Positions 1 to 9,345 are shown, numbered from the stretch's first letter. The stretch is 64,000 bases of DNA from Acinetobacter pittii (GCF_034067285.1 NZ_CP139286.1:3472001-3536000); one strand, 5' to 3'. The notes: generated by a model not told the origin, from the letters alone. Numbers and translations are program-made.

Positions 1-809
1 AAGATGCCATAGTAGGAATACACAATTCCAAACCAGATGAGCCAGAGCATTAAACTACGGCGAGCAAATTGACCACTCCAAAGTTGTTTAAAAGAGACTT
101 TTTGTCGCATGGCAACAGGCACAACTTCAATATGGTGAACAATTTGTACACCTGCTTGAGCTTCTAATTTTTGAACTAATGCGTGTGCTTCTTCAACACG
201 TCCACGGTTAATCAGGTACGGTATCGATTCAGGGAGTTTTTTCCAAATCACTAAAATATAAATCAGTGGAAGGCCACCCATAAGAAATGCAATATGCCAA
301 CCAAATTTAGGAATAATAAAATAAGAAATGAGTGCAGCAACTAACCAGCCTAAACCCCAAAAACTTTCGAGTAGTACAATAAAACGGCCACGAACATGTG
401 CAGGGATATATTCACTCACCAATGTCACTGCAACGGGTAACTGTCCACCAAGTCCAAGACCAACAATAAAACGGAAAATTAATAACCACTTTAGATCTGG
501 TGCAAAAGCACATAAGGCAGTCGCGATGCTGTAGATCGCCATGGTCACTGCAAATATTGTCTTTCGGCCAAAGCGGTCTGCTAAAGCTCCCGAACAAACA
601 GCTCCAATAGCCATTCCTACAAACCCGATACTCACAATCCAACCGCTTTCGGCTGGTGTTAATGCCCAGTCTTTAACAAGCGTTGTCATGATAAAAGCAA
701 TGATCCCTGTGTCCATCGCATCAAACATCCAACCTAAACCAACCACCCACAATAGTGTGTAGTGGAATTTGCCAATTGGAAGATTTTGTATACGTGAAAC
801 CAGATCCAT
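1..809 (-). CDS. niaP: NiaP-type MFS transporter (nicotinate/aromatic-acid family), N-terminal part; continues beyond position 1
   Basis: I translated this frame by hand: an ATG at 809 opens at least 269 codons that run off the left edge, about 60% of a usual 430-450 residue protein. Visible motifs are GLGWMFDAMDTG near residues 25-35, the MFS loop ADRFGRK at about 77-83, LGGQLPVA near 120 and ESFWGLGW near 149. This combination is, from memory, very close to Bacillus NiaP, the niacin importer of the inner membrane, so proton-coupled uptake of nicotinate or a related aromatic acid is inferred. No NAD-synthesis gene is adjacent. Related MFS members carry benzoate or other aromatic acids, so the substrate is not certain. 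Confidence 0.8.
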   Translation of the reverse strand, partial: MDLVSRIQNLPIGKFHYTLLWVVGLGWMFDAMDTGIIAFIMTTLVKDWALTPAESGWIVSIGFVGMAIGAVCSGALADRFGRKTIFAVTMAIYSIATALCAFAPDLKWLLIFRFIVGLGLGGQLPVAVTLVSEYIPAHVRGRFIVLLESFWGLGWLVAALISYFIIPKFGWHIAFLMGGLPLIYILVIWKKLPESIPYLINRGRVEEAHALVQKLEAQAGVQIVHHIEVVPVAMRQKVSFKQLWSGQFARRSLMLWLIWFGIVYSYYGI

Positions 810-844
810 AGGAAAAACTCTACTGGAAAAAATAAGTGAGCAAG

Positions 845-861
845 ACAATATATTTTATTGT
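845..861. promoter_or_regulatory. Inverted repeat upstream of the NiaP-type gene, possible operator
   Basis: ACAATA and TATTGT form a perfect 6-bp inverted repeat with a 5-bp centre, 36 bp upstream of the transporter start and between two minus-strand genes. It has the size of a repressor half-site pair, but AT-rich inverted repeats of this length also arise by chance, and I recognise no regulator for it. Confidence 0.25.
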
Positions 862-891
862 TATAGCATGCTCACATCGAATTCTGCATGA

Positions 892-1536
892 TTAATGTTC
901 GTCGGTTGAAGAAGCCGATTCTGCATCATCATCTTTATAAATAAATTTAGGCATTTCTAAACCGAAATAAATTGCAATCAGACGCAAGGTAAAGCCGAAA
1001 ATTAGGGTTGAAATGACGGTTAACTCTAAACTTAATCCTAAGTCCTGACAAACCCAGTAACAGATGACTGCCACAAAAGAGATACTCGCATAGAGTTCGC
1101 GGCGGAAAACGAATGGGACATCGTTACATAAAATATCACGTAAAATACCGCCAGATACTCCAGTTAACACCCCTGCTACTGCCGATACGACAAAACCGTG
1201 CCCCATTTGTAGGGCAATCTGGCAACCAATGATCGTAAACCCAATTAGGCCTAAAGCGTCGAGTACCAAAAAGATGTTATGTAAATGACGCATCCATTTG
1301 GCAATAATGATTGTGACAAAGGCAGCACAGCAGGTCAGAACCAAGTATTCAGGATGTTTCACCCAAGTTAAAGGATAGTGACCAAGCAATACATCACGTA
1401 CCGAACCACCACCTAAAGCAGTTACACAGGCAATCAGTACGACACCGAACCAGTCCATACTCCGTCGCCCAGCAGACAATGCGCCTGTCATCGCTTCCGC
1501 AGTAATCGCAATAATATAAATAACGGTGAGTAACAT
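892..1536 (-). CDS. Trimeric intracellular cation (TRIC)-like channel, UPF0126/YadS family
   Basis: 214 residues, all hydrophobic helices joined by short loops, as expected for the seven-helix UPF0126 (YadS/YicG) inner-membrane family. The two family repeats each carry the Gly-rich signature: GGGSVRDVL at residues 42-50 and SGGILRDIL at 128-136. Prokaryotic TRIC homologues form trimeric cation-permeable channels; the physiological ion here is unknown. The acidic C-terminal tail (DDDAESASSTDEH) is cytoplasmic-looking. It stands alone between the transporter and YchJ, all on the minus strand, with no obvious functional partner. Confidence 0.88.
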   Translation of the reverse strand: MLLTVIYIIAITAEAMTGALSAGRRSMDWFGVVLIACVTALGGGSVRDVLLGHYPLTWVKHPEYLVLTCCAAFVTIIIAKWMRHLHNIFLVLDALGLIGFTIIGCQIALQMGHGFVVSAVAGVLTGVSGGILRDILCNDVPFVFRRELYASISFVAVICYWVCQDLGLSLELTVISTLIFGFTLRLIAIYFGLEMPKFIYKDDDAESASSTDEH

Positions 1537-1581
1537 CGCCCTTTCCCTCAGGCCAAACAGTGGGCGTATTTTAAGATAAAG

Positions 1582-2049
1582 TTATAGGTATTGTGCACAG
1601 CATTGCTTAAATTTTTTTCCAGAACCGCATATACAAGGTTGCTTCATCGTGACATGCATATCGACCGTTGGATCAAGGAAAAACCATTGTTGCTGATGAA
1701 ATACAAAATGTGAAACCTCATGATGAATTTGGGCTTTTTGTCCATCATGATAATGAGCCTTGAACTCAACCTGTGCATGGGTTTTATCTAATTTTTCGTT
1801 GGTGTTAACCACCTCTAAACCCAACCACTGATTTTGTTTACTCCACTCAGCAATCGCCTCTTTATCAAGAGCTGTTTGCTGACCTAAAGCAGTGGTTTGC
1901 ACAATATAATCGATTTGCTGTAATGCAAAAGCGCTATAACGTGAACGCATAAGCTGCTCTGCTGTTAGTGCTTTTGCTGCACCTAAATGTAAAGGCTCAC
2001 AGCATTCTATATAGCTGCCTTTTCCACATGGACAATTTTGTTGAGTCAT
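1582..2049 (-). CDS. YchJ family protein with SEC-C zinc motifs
   Basis: 155 residues counted from the ATG at 2049. The frame stays open to 2079, but the extra ten codons lie inside the terminator hairpin of the upstream gene, and MTQQNCPCGKG is the usual YchJ N-terminus. The N-terminal CPCGKG...C cluster and the C-terminal CICGSGKKFKQCC are SEC-C zinc-binding motifs. Between them is an NTF2-like domain beginning around RSRYSAFALQQIDYI. The molecular role of YchJ proteins is not established; SEC-C motifs in other proteins bind zinc and mediate protein contacts. Confidence 0.88.
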   Translation of the reverse strand: MTQQNCPCGKGSYIECCEPLHLGAAKALTAEQLMRSRYSAFALQQIDYIVQTTALGQQTALDKEAIAEWSKQNQWLGLEVVNTNEKLDKTHAQVEFKAHYHDGQKAQIHHEVSHFVFHQQQWFFLDPTVDMHVTMKQPCICGSGKKFKQCCAQYL

Positions 2050-2067
2050 TTGGTACTTCTCAAATAA

Positions 2068-2093
2068 AAAATAGCTCAAAGTTGAGCTATTTT
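2068..2093 (-). terminator. Rho-independent terminator of the TerC-family gene
   Basis: A perfect 12-bp stem, AAAATAGCTCAA pairing with TTGAGCTATTTT, with a 2-nt loop. On the minus strand it is followed by a T-run. It sits 27 bp past the TerC-family stop codon. Confidence 0.85.
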
Positions 2094-2120
2094 ATGATGT
2101 TTCTAGACTTAAAACGTTAT

Positions 2121-3713
2121 TTAATCTTTTGGTTCATCTTGCTCAATAGAAACAATATGAACTTTCTCGATTTTATGACCTTCCATGGTAATCACTTCAA
2201 AGCGGTAACCGTCTGCCTCAACAGCTTCACCATTTTCTGGTAAACGACCTAAATGGAATAACAAGTAACCCGATAAAGTTGAATACTGCTCGCTTTCATC
2301 AACGAGATCACGACCTAATAAAAGTGATACGTGACGAATGTCAGTTGAACCTTCAAGCATTAAGGAACCATCTGCCAAACTTTCGGCAGCAGCATCTAAT
2401 TCATCTTCATCTGGGAATTCACCCGCAATTGCTTCTAAGATATCAATTGGCGTTGCGATACCTTCGATAGAACCATATTCATTTAATACGATGGCCATTT
2501 GTAAAGGAGCTTGACGTAATTGTTCCATAACCATAAGTACTTGAGCATTTTCATGCACAATCACAGGTTCACGTAAATGCTTTTGGAAATCAATCACACC
2601 TGTTTCAATAAAGTTATTTAAAACTTTATGCGTAAGCGCAATACCTTCAATATTATCAAGCTCACCACGTGCAACGATCAAACGAGAGTGAGTCATTGAC
2701 ATTAAACGTTCTTTTAAAACTTCAGGTTCATCGTCTAAGTCAATCCACTCTAATTCAGGACGTGGAGTCATAACAGACTTTACTGGACGCTCTGATAAGC
2801 CAAGTACGCCTTGTACAAGCACACTGTGATAAGCGCCGTTTTCTTCGTCAAAAACTTCATCTGCAAACGCTTGTGTAGCCAGTACATCTTCTTTATCAGC
2901 TGATTGGGCATCTGAACTAGAACCGCTATTTTTACTGCCTAACATACGTAAAACTGCAGAAGCTGTGCGATAACGTAAATCTGTGGTTGTAACCATCTTT
3001 TCCTGATTGCGGCGCATGCTTTGATTGATAATTTCCACCAAAACCGAGAAACCAATTGCAGCATATAAGTAGCCCTTCGGAATATGGAAACCAAACCCTT
3101 CCACGACCAGAGAGAAACCGATCATCATCAAGAAGCCAAGACACAGAATAACAACTGTTGGATGTTTATTGACAAAGTCCATGAGTGGCTTAGATGCCCA
3201 CAACATGATTCCGACAGCAATTACAACCGCAACCATCATGATTGACAGCTCTTTCACCATACCTACAGCTGTAATCACACTGTCTAGTGAGAATACCGCA
3301 TCAAGTACGACAATCTGAACAATGACCATCCAGAACGCAGCATGAACAGGATTATCTTCTTTATGAAGCTGTTTTCCTTCCATTCGTTCATGCAATTCCA
3401 TGGTGCCCTTAAAGAGTAAGAACACACCACCGAATAATAAAATCAGATCACGACCAGAGAAAGGATGATCAAAAATATGGAAAAGTGGTTCAGTTAGTGT
3501 CACAACCCAAGCGATCGAGGCTAAGAGTATAAGACGCATTCCCAAGGCGAGTACTAAACCGACTATACGCGCTTTAGCTCGTTGCTCCGGCGGCAATTTC
3601 TCAGCCAAAATAGCGATAAAAACGAGGTTATCGATCCCCAATACAATTTCAAGAACAATTAAGGTCGCTAAGCCTACCCAAGCAGAGGGATCAGACATCC
3701 ATTCAAAGATCAT
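2121..3713 (-). CDS. TerC-CBS-CorC fusion membrane protein (YoaE/YegH type)
   Basis: 530 residues in three parts. Residues 1-240 are a TerC integral-membrane domain with the family's acidic signatures [11 protein letters not shown] (about 22-32) and [11 protein letters not shown] (about 137-147). Residues of about 300-420 form a pair of CBS domains, which usually bind adenine nucleotides. The C-terminal 80 residues are a CorC/HlyC transporter-associated domain ending [18 protein letters not shown]. TerC proteins take part in tellurite resistance and, in several bacteria, manganese export; the fused CBS-CorC part resembles magnesium/cobalt efflux proteins. A divalent-metal exporter regulated by nucleotides is the reasonable inference. 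I looked for a manganese riboswitch upstream and did not see one. Confidence 0.88.
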   Translation of the reverse strand: MIFEWMSDPSAWVGLATLIVLEIVLGIDNLVFIAILAEKLPPEQRAKARIVGLVLALGMRLILLASIAWVVTLTEPLFHIFDHPFSGRDLILLFGGVFLLFKGTMELHERMEGKQLHKEDNPVHAAFWMVIVQIVVLDAVFSLDSVITAVGMVKELSIMMVAVVIAVGIMLWASKPLMDFVNKHPTVVILCLGFLMMIGFSLVVEGFGFHIPKGYLYAAIGFSVLVEIINQSMRRNQEKMVTTTDLRYRTASAVLRMLGSKNSGSSSDAQSADKEDVLATQAFADEVFDEENGAYHSVLVQGVLGLSERPVKSVMTPRPELEWIDLDDEPEVLKERLMSMTHSRLIVARGELDNIEGIALTHKVLNNFIETGVIDFQKHLREPVIVHENAQVLMVMEQLRQAPLQMAIVLNEYGSIEGIATPIDILEAIAGEFPDEDELDAAAESLADGSLMLEGSTDIRHVSLLLGRDLVDESEQYSTLSGYLLFHLGRLPENGEAVEADGYRFEVITMEGHKIEKVHIVSIEQDEPKD

Positions 3714-4039
3714 TGATCCTGCTCCTGTGTTGTTTGAATTTTATCTTTATTTGGCAACACAACAGGCGCGCCTACACAAAGTGCGGAAAATGTTTTTTTA
3801 GGACAAGAAATTAAAACGGAGCGACTACAACCACTACCCATATTTGTTCATATGTTGTTAAACGATTTTTTAGTATAGGCAAGATTTAACATAAATTCAT
3901 CATTTTTATTTGTACATAACCAGCATTCACCAAACCCATACAAAACATGAATCTTTCTTATAAATCTGCTTATAAAGTTGTCATATCTTTTGCTTAGTGT
4001 AGACAAGAAATATGAACGTGATAAGGTGAAAATAAAGCA
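3714..4039. other. Divergent intergenic region (326 bp) between the TerC-family gene and the LOG gene
   Basis: AT-rich. It should hold both divergent promoters. On the plus strand TTGTCA (3978-3983) and TAGACA (4000-4005), spaced 16 bp, are a weak candidate for the LOG gene. On the minus strand a TATACT hexamer lies at 3872-3877. I see no further gene, repeat or riboswitch. Confidence 0.4.
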
Positions 4040-4663
4040 ATGAATAGCGTATTAACAATGGCAGTAAATGATTTACCAATAACAGCTGTAAAAACAAAAC
4101 AACCTCTTATTGCATTATATTGTGGTTCACGTGCAGGAAATAACCCAATCTACCGAGAAAAAGCAATTGAACTGGCTCACGGAATTGCTGAACAAGGCTT
4201 TGGTTTAGTCTATGGCGGTGCCAGTATCGGTTTAATGGGACAAGTCGCAGATAGCGTTCTCGCAAACGGCGGAGAAGCTGTCGGGGTGATCCCTGAATTT
4301 ATGCTTGATTATGAAGTCGCACATGCAGGACTAACTGAATTACATATCGTAGAAACCATGCATGAACGTAAAGCCATGATGGCGGAACGTGCAAGTGCAT
4401 TTATTGCGTTACCAGGTGGTTTAGGAACATTTGAAGAAATATTGGAAATAGCCACTTGGGGCCAACTCAACCAACATCAAAAGCCCATGATTTTATATAA
4501 CGTAAATGGCTTTTATAATGCATTGATCGCCCAATTAGACCATGCAGTTCAAGAAGGTTTTCTACCCCTTCAGCACCGAGCTAAATTAATTGTATGTGAA
4601 GAGGTCGATCAAATTTATAACGTCATTAAAAATCTAAAAATGCCGAAAAGATTTGTTGTCTAG
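4040..4663 (+). CDS. LOG family protein (TIGR00730; nucleoside 5'-monophosphate phosphoribohydrolase)
   Basis: 207 residues with a Rossmann-like fold: ALYCGSRAG near residue 26, GGASIGLMG near 66 and the diagnostic PGGLGTFEE near 130. LOG proteins hydrolyse the N-glycosidic bond of nucleoside monophosphates (cytokinin riboside 5'-phosphates in plants, AMP or other purine/pyrimidine nucleotides in bacteria). The start at 4040 keeps a 20-residue lead before the fold; the ATG six codons later has no better ribosome site. It is a single gene with its own terminator 20 bp downstream. Confidence 0.92.
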   Translation: MNSVLTMAVNDLPITAVKTKQPLIALYCGSRAGNNPIYREKAIELAHGIAEQGFGLVYGGASIGLMGQVADSVLANGGEAVGVIPEFMLDYEVAHAGLTELHIVETMHERKAMMAERASAFIALPGGLGTFEEILEIATWGQLNQHQKPMILYNVNGFYNALIAQLDHAVQEGFLPLQHRAKLIVCEEVDQIYNVIKNLKMPKRFVV

Positions 4664-4682
4664 TTGTCTATCTACTCTCTAT

Positions 4683-4707
4683 AAAAAAGCGGTTCTGCCG
4701 CTTTTTT
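4683..4707 (+). terminator. Rho-independent terminator after the LOG gene
   Basis: AAAAAAGCGG pairs with CCGCTTTTTT around a 5-nt loop, and the 3' arm runs into a T-tract. Confidence 0.9.
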
Positions 4708-4745
4708 TGTTTTACACTAGATTAAAACGTTAATTTTTAAATGTT

Positions 4746-6137
4746 ATGAATGCCACGCCGACTCACCAAGCCTTGCAGCCCGAATATCGCTTACTCGTTC
4801 TTTTGGTTTCTATTGGCTTTTTTATGCAGGCCTTGGACACAACGATTGTAAATACCGCTATTCCTGCCATGGCTCATCATCTCAATGAGGATCCTTTACG
4901 CATGCACAGCGTAGTGGTGGCCTATGTATTATCGGTTGCTGCCTGTATTCCTTTAAGTGGATGGTTAGCAGACCGCTTTGGTGTCAGAAATATTTTCTTG
5001 TCGGCAATCGTTATTTTTACTTTAGCCTCTTTAGGTTGTGGTCTTTCTCAGAGCCTCAATGAACTCTTATTTTTCCGAGTCATCCAAGGCGTAGGCGGAG
5101 CCTTACTACTTCCTGTTGGCCGACTATCACTTTTAAAGATTATTCCACGCACTCAGTTTTTAGCCGCAATGAGCTTAATGAGTCTTGCAGGTTTACTCGG
5201 GCCTTTGGCTGGTCCAACTTTAGGTGGCTGGTTAGTTGAAGTTGCAACTTGGCACTGGATTTTCCTCATCAATATTCCCATGGGTATCTTAGGTATATTA
5301 ATGACGTTAAAAGTCATGCCAAATGTAAAAGAACCCTCAGTCAAAAACTTTGATTTGGGCGGCTTCATTTTATTAGTAGTGGCCATGATTGGCTGGTCTT
5401 TGGGTATCGAACATTTAGCCTCGCCAGAATATTCAAAATGGTTCAGCATTTCGCTATTAGTCGTCGGCATAATCGCAACACTTTGGTATGCCTATCATTC
5501 ACATACTCATCAAAATGCATTATTTCGTAGCCGACTCTTTAGAAACAAGATTTACGCGATTGGTATTTTAGGGAATTTCTTTGCACGCTTTGGTGGTAAT
5601 GCCTTACCTTTTGTTTTACCACTCATGTTACAAGTCGCTTTTGGTTTTGAACCCTTTATTGCAGGTTTAATGATGATTCCATTGGTCCTAGGTTCATTAT
5701 TTTCAAAGCCAATTGTCAGACCTATTATTCAAAAAATTGGCTATCGACGTTTTTTACTCATCAACACAACACTCGTTGGATTATGTATTGCTTCTTTTGC
5801 CATCATGACAGTCGACACTCCAACTTGGGTTAGAGCCTTACACTTCTTCTTATTTGGCACATTAAATTCCCTGCAATTTGTTGGCATGAACACATTGACC
5901 TTGAAAGATTTGCCTCAACAAGATGCGAGTAGCGGTAATAGTTTCTTATCGATGATTATGATGCTTTCAATGAGTATTGGTGTGGCACTAGCAGGCACCC
6001 TTATTAATATCTTTACCCATTATTATGGTGCAGACCATGTGACAACAGCGTTTCATGTCACCCTCATTTGTCTCGGTTGTATCAATGTCATTACTGCATT
6101 TATTTTCTGGCAAATTCCAAAGGATACGTCTGTTTAA
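4746..6137 (+). CDS. MFS transporter of the DHA2 drug:H+ antiporter family, MdtD-like
   Basis: 463 residues, polytopic, probably 14 helices. LDTTIVNTAIP at residues 30-40 is the DHA2 signature in helix 1, followed by GWLADRFGVR (loop 2-3), RVIQGVGGALLLPVGR (motif B, helix 4) and LAGLLGPLAGPTLGGW (motif C, helix 5). Motif C is characteristic of exporters. The sequence resembles MdtD, which in enterobacteria sits beside the mdtABC efflux genes; here there is no RND partner, so it probably acts alone as a proton-driven exporter of unknown substrate. The start codon follows the upstream terminator by about 40 bp. Confidence 0.9.
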   Translation: MNATPTHQALQPEYRLLVLLVSIGFFMQALDTTIVNTAIPAMAHHLNEDPLRMHSVVVAYVLSVAACIPLSGWLADRFGVRNIFLSAIVIFTLASLGCGLSQSLNELLFFRVIQGVGGALLLPVGRLSLLKIIPRTQFLAAMSLMSLAGLLGPLAGPTLGGWLVEVATWHWIFLINIPMGILGILMTLKVMPNVKEPSVKNFDLGGFILLVVAMIGWSLGIEHLASPEYSKWFSISLLVVGIIATLWYAYHSHTHQNALFRSRLFRNKIYAIGILGNFFARFGGNALPFVLPLMLQVAFGFEPFIAGLMMIPLVLGSLFSKPIVRPIIQKIGYRRFLLINTTLVGLCIASFAIMTVDTPTWVRALHFFLFGTLNSLQFVGMNTLTLKDLPQQDASSGNSFLSMIMMLSMSIGVALAGTLINIFTHYYGADHVTTAFHVTLICLGCINVITAFIFWQIPKDTSV

Positions 6138-6214
6138 GCGGTTGCATTTTTAGCGTAGTTTCTCTTTCATAAATCACGCTATGATGTTTACTTCATATTT
6201 TTAATGAGTTTTGC

Positions 6215-6964
6215 ATGACCAAACTGGCTAAACCCTTTTTCACAGCACGGCACAATGCCTTAATTGGAATTGGCTTGGCTTGTGTTATGGGAGTCTTAGC
6301 TTATTTTGGTTTGTTCTATCAACAAAAAGCCGTTGCACAAGATTATCCAGTTCAGGGCTTTGACGTTTCTCACCATCAGGGTGACATTAACTGGAAAAAG
6401 ATATCACCTGAAAAATTCCAATTCGTCTATTTAAAAGCAACCGAAGGCGGGGATTATAAAGATCCAAAATTTCAAGAAAACTGGTTAAAAGCACGCGAAC
6501 ATGGGTTCCATGTTGGGGCCTATCATTTTTATCGCCTATGTCGTGATGGTAAAACACAAGCCGAAAATTTTATTGCAACAGTTCCAAATAAAACCGATGC
6601 TCTTCCTCCCGTCATTGATCTGGAATATGACGGCAACTGTATTAATGCGCATACAAAAGAACAATTACTTAAAGAAATAGGCATTATGCATGACCGCTTA
6701 AAACAGCATTATGGCAAACAGCCTATTTTTTATATTTCTAAAACCTTTTACCACATTGTGCTAATAGGTAATTTTCCCAATACACCGCTTTGGGTTAGAG
6801 ATTACGAAGGTAAACCTGAGCTGAAAGACAAAAGAAAATGGCTCTTTTGGCAGCATAGTAATCAGGGTAAAATTGAAGGCATGACAAAGCCAGTAGACCT
6901 CAATGTTTATGAGGGTTCAGTCAAAGAATGGCACCAATTTTTACAGCAGCAAGGCATCGTGTAA
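6215..6964 (+). CDS. Glycoside hydrolase family 25 muramidase (lysozyme), membrane-anchored or secreted
   Basis: 249 residues. A hydrophobic segment at about 15-35 ([20 protein letters not shown]) acts as signal peptide or anchor. The GH25 barrel follows: [12 protein letters not shown] (near 50) carries the first catalytic Asp, [15 protein letters not shown] the next strand, and [10 protein letters not shown] (near 130) the Asp/Glu pair; the end is [13 protein letters not shown]25 enzymes cleave the beta-1,4 bond between MurNAc and GlcNAc in peptidoglycan. Its stop lies 10 bp before the dinB start, so the two may be co-transcribed, although no functional link is known. Confidence 0.9.
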   Translation: MTKLAKPFFTARHNALIGIGLACVMGVLAYFGLFYQQKAVAQDYPVQGFDVSHHQGDINWKKISPEKFQFVYLKATEGGDYKDPKFQENWLKAREHGFHVGAYHFYRLCRDGKTQAENFIATVPNKTDALPPVIDLEYDGNCINAHTKEQLLKEIGIMHDRLKQHYGKQPIFYISKTFYHIVLIGNFPNTPLWVRDYEGKPELKDKRKWLFWQHSNQGKIEGMTKPVDLNVYEGSVKEWHQFLQQQGIV

Positions 6965-6974
6965 GCACAATAAT

Positions 6975-8030
6975 ATGCGCAAAATCATTCATATCGATAT
7001 GGATGCCTTTTATGCATCGGTCGAATTACGGGAACGCCCTGAATTAAGGCATCTACCCGTTGTTATCTCATCTCATCATCCCCGAGCTGTGATTGCTGCT
7101 GCATCCTATCCTGCCCGCGAATTTGGTTTACGTTCAGCCATGTCGATGACTCAGGCAAGGAAACTATGCCCTCAGGTCGTTATTATTGAGCCAAATTTTG
7201 AAAAATACCGTACAGTTTCCGCGCAAATTCACTCGATCTTTCAGCAATATACGCTGCTTATTGAACCGTTATCTTTAGATGAGGCCTATCTAGATGTCAC
7301 TGAAAACCTAAAACAGATGGCAAGTGCAACTGAAGTGGCTATGCACATTCGGGAAGATATTTTTAGATTAACGGGACTTACTGCATCGGCTGGCGTAGCA
7401 CCAAATAAATTTTTGGCAAAAATTGCTTCCGACTGGAACAAACCGAATGGTTTATGTGTAATTAAACCTTCGCAAGTTGCTACTTTTATTCAAGACCTCC
7501 CACTAAAAAAGATTCCTGGGGTGGGTAAAGTCACTCAGGAAAAATTACAACAGCTTCATTTACATACTTTAGGTGATTTACAGAAAATTGAAGAAGCCGT
7601 TTTAGTTCATCATTTTGGAAAATATGGACAACAGCTTTATTTATATGCCCAAGGCATTGATCATAGGCCTGTTCAAGCTGAAAGAGCTCGCCAACAAATT
7701 TCCAAAGAGACCACCTTCGATAGTGATTTTACTTTGGTTCAATGCCAGCCCTATTGGCAGGGATTAGCTGAAAAAGTCTGGCAAACTCTAGAGAAAAAAC
7801 AACTCAATGCACGTGGTGTAAATATTAAGCTTAAACTTAAGAATTTTCAGACATTACAACATAGTAAAAGCTTTAAAAGACCGATCCAATCGCTACAGGA
7901 CTTAATCCAAGTTTTATTTTTATTATTAAATGAAATGCAAATACCTGAACATTTCCAATTTCGCTTGATTGGTATAGGGGTTTATCAATTACAGACCCAA
8001 GCCGATGACTTCCAGCTTAACCTGTGGTAA
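6975..8030 (+). CDS. dinB: DNA polymerase IV (Y-family translesion polymerase)
   Basis: 351 residues from the ATG at 6975, exactly the length of E. coli DinB; the frame is open upstream inside the muramidase gene, but [12 protein letters not shown] is the conserved start. Metal ligands are D8 and the SLDEAYLD pair D102/E103. [18 protein letters not shown] is the palm/fingers signature and [12 protein letters not shown] the helix-hairpin-helix of the thumb. The C-terminal QLNLW matches a beta-clamp binding motif. Residue 13 at the steric-gate position is Tyr rather than the Phe of E. coli. It extends mismatched or damaged primer ends at stalled forks. I see no LexA box, as expected in Acinetobacter, which lacks a classical LexA. 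Confidence 0.95.
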   Translation: MRKIIHIDMDAFYASVELRERPELRHLPVVISSHHPRAVIAAASYPAREFGLRSAMSMTQARKLCPQVVIIEPNFEKYRTVSAQIHSIFQQYTLLIEPLSLDEAYLDVTENLKQMASATEVAMHIREDIFRLTGLTASAGVAPNKFLAKIASDWNKPNGLCVIKPSQVATFIQDLPLKKIPGVGKVTQEKLQQLHLHTLGDLQKIEEAVLVHHFGKYGQQLYLYAQGIDHRPVQAERARQQISKETTFDSDFTLVQCQPYWQGLAEKVWQTLEKKQLNARGVNIKLKLKNFQTLQHSKSFKRPIQSLQDLIQVLFLLLNEMQIPEHFQFRLIGIGVYQLQTQADDFQLNLW

Positions 8031-8124
8031 TTGATTAATTTTTACTCGAAAGAACAACTTTTGAACAAAACAGGCTCCCTTTTACCCAAACTTTAGAGTA
8101 ACCTAATCAACGCATATTCATTAC

Positions 8125-8228
8125 CCATGTATTTGCAACATGCCAAAGCAACCTTTACTTTCGGCATATCGTCCTGTGATTGGCGTGACGACCAAATCCG
8201 AATATTGCAGGGCTCTTCTGATACATGG
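8125..8228. ncRNA. Candidate structured RNA element between dinB and the RidA gene
   Basis: The 315-bp gap after dinB contains a nested set of pairings. An 8-bp closing stem joins CCATGTAT (8125-8132) to ATACATGG (8221-8228). Inside it, TGCAA (8134-8138) pairs with TTGCA (8205-8209). A hairpin at 8140-8167 (ATGCC/GGCAT and AAAG/CTTT) is followed by one at 8169-8191 (TCGTC/GACGA). Together they make a multibranched fold of about 104 nt that is richer in GC than its flanks. Acinetobacter genomes carry many dispersed small RNAs resembling phage P1 C4 antisense RNA, and this could be one, but I cannot confirm that from memory. Strand is undecided because pairing is symmetric and no clear terminator follows on either side. 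Confidence 0.45.
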
Positions 8229-8345
8229 CTTAACTATCCCCTCATCACAATAATCTACTGAAATTCCTTTTTACTTGCTTGCACCGAGCTAGTAACTCTT
8301 CATAAAATCAAAACTATTAAATAAAGTCACTCTAGAGCATTTTTT

Positions 8346-8699
8346 ATGACGGTAAAGCGTTTACACGTTACTTCACGCTACTGCGAAGTCGCGATTTCAG
8401 GTAATTTGGTTCACTTGGCTGGACAACTCGCAGACGATACAAGCGTAGATGTTACAGGACAGACTCAACAAACTTTAGACAATATTGATCGTTTATTGGC
8501 AGAAGCAGGAACTGATAAAACTCATATTCTTTCTGTCATGATTTTTCTAAAAGATATCGAAAAAGATTATGCAGCAATGAATGCCGTTTGGGATGCATGG
8601 ATTAGCGAAGGACATCCACCCGCACGCACTTGTGTAGAATCAAAACTCTATGCGCCAGATGTACTTGTAGAAATGACGGTTGTTGCGGTACTTCCATAG
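8346..8699 (+). CDS. RidA/YjgF/YER057c/UK114 family deaminase
   Basis: 117 residues, a single RidA domain. The C-terminal signature PARTCVESKLYAPDVLVEM supplies the conserved Arg and Glu that position the substrate in the trimer cleft. Canonical RidA hydrolyses reactive 2-aminoacrylate and other enamines or imines from PLP enzymes to ketoacids plus ammonia. Acinetobacter has several paralogues and this subgroup (MTVKRLHVTSRYCEVAISG N-terminus) need not be the housekeeping one. It is a single gene with its own terminator. Confidence 0.9.
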   Translation: MTVKRLHVTSRYCEVAISGNLVHLAGQLADDTSVDVTGQTQQTLDNIDRLLAEAGTDKTHILSVMIFLKDIEKDYAAMNAVWDAWISEGHPPARTCVESKLYAPDVLVEMTVVAVLP

Positions 8700-8721
8700 T
8701 TTTAGACATATAAATCTAAAT

Positions 8722-8757
8722 AAAAATGAGCAATATTTTTTGATATTGCTCATTTTT
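8722..8757 (+). terminator. Rho-independent terminator after the RidA gene
   Basis: GAGCAATAT and ATATTGCTC form the core stem, extended by A/T pairs, and are followed by seven T residues. Confidence 0.92.
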
Positions 8758-8844
8758 TTATAGGTTTTAAAATCTTTAATATCAGCATATTACCAAGATC
8801 TTCTTTAATAAATTCTCCTATCAATTGCTATAGTGACTCATTTT

Positions 8845-9345
8845 TTAAGACTTCACAAAAGCATTTGACATTCTTTCTAGCTGTGGCGTTGCATGCAAAG
8901 TTGCTAGCTCTGATTCAGGACTTAATAAATCTCTTCTTAAATCATCATAATCAGGCACATCGCTATAATGCAACACACGATAACCAGCCAATTGTAATAG
9001 ACGACGTTCATATTGTTGATGCGCTCGACGTAAACCGTTTTCCCCGAGAACAACGATTACAACTACCTGATAATTTTGATCAAGTACAACAAAATCAGCT
9101 GCCATATTTTGGTATTTACGGCGAGTATGCGCATATTTTGTAGTTAAAAGTGCATCAAAAGATACATGGGCCAACACTGTAAATTTGGGTAGAACTGTTT
9201 GTAGTCGGGTTAAGGTCATTTGCTCATGACTGGTTAAGACTGCACGGCGCTTTAAAGCGCTATCGTGTTGATTCCTTCGTGAAAGACTTTTCACGGCCAT
9301 CACAACAGCCAGAAATAATAATAAGATCGTGATTAAATAGTACAT
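8845..9345 (-). CDS. DUF2726 domain-containing membrane-anchored protein
   Basis: 166 residues. Residues 2-18 are a single N-terminal transmembrane helix, followed by a basic stretch (KSLSRRNQHDSALKRR) that should stay cytoplasmic. The rest is a DUF2726 domain, a nuclease-like fold of the restriction-endonuclease superfamily, with DFVVLDQNYQVVVIVVLGE as the central strands and YRVLHYSDVPDYDDLRRDLL near the end. The function is not known. In many DUF2726 proteins the central strand reads VIELDD, whereas here it is VIVVLGE, so acidic catalytic residues may be missing. Confidence 0.82.
   Translation of the reverse strand: MYYLITILLLFLAVVMAVKSLSRRNQHDSALKRRAVLTSHEQMTLTRLQTVLPKFTVLAHVSFDALLTTKYAHTRRKYQNMAADFVVLDQNYQVVVIVVLGENGLRRAHQQYERRLLQLAGYRVLHYSDVPDYDDLRRDLLSPESELATLHATPQLERMSNAFVKS

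Noticed and set aside
3714-3850. Manganese (yybP-ykoY) riboswitch before the TerC-family gene
   Set aside because: TerC genes sometimes have one, but I could not find the conserved loops or an expression-platform hairpin upstream of 3713.
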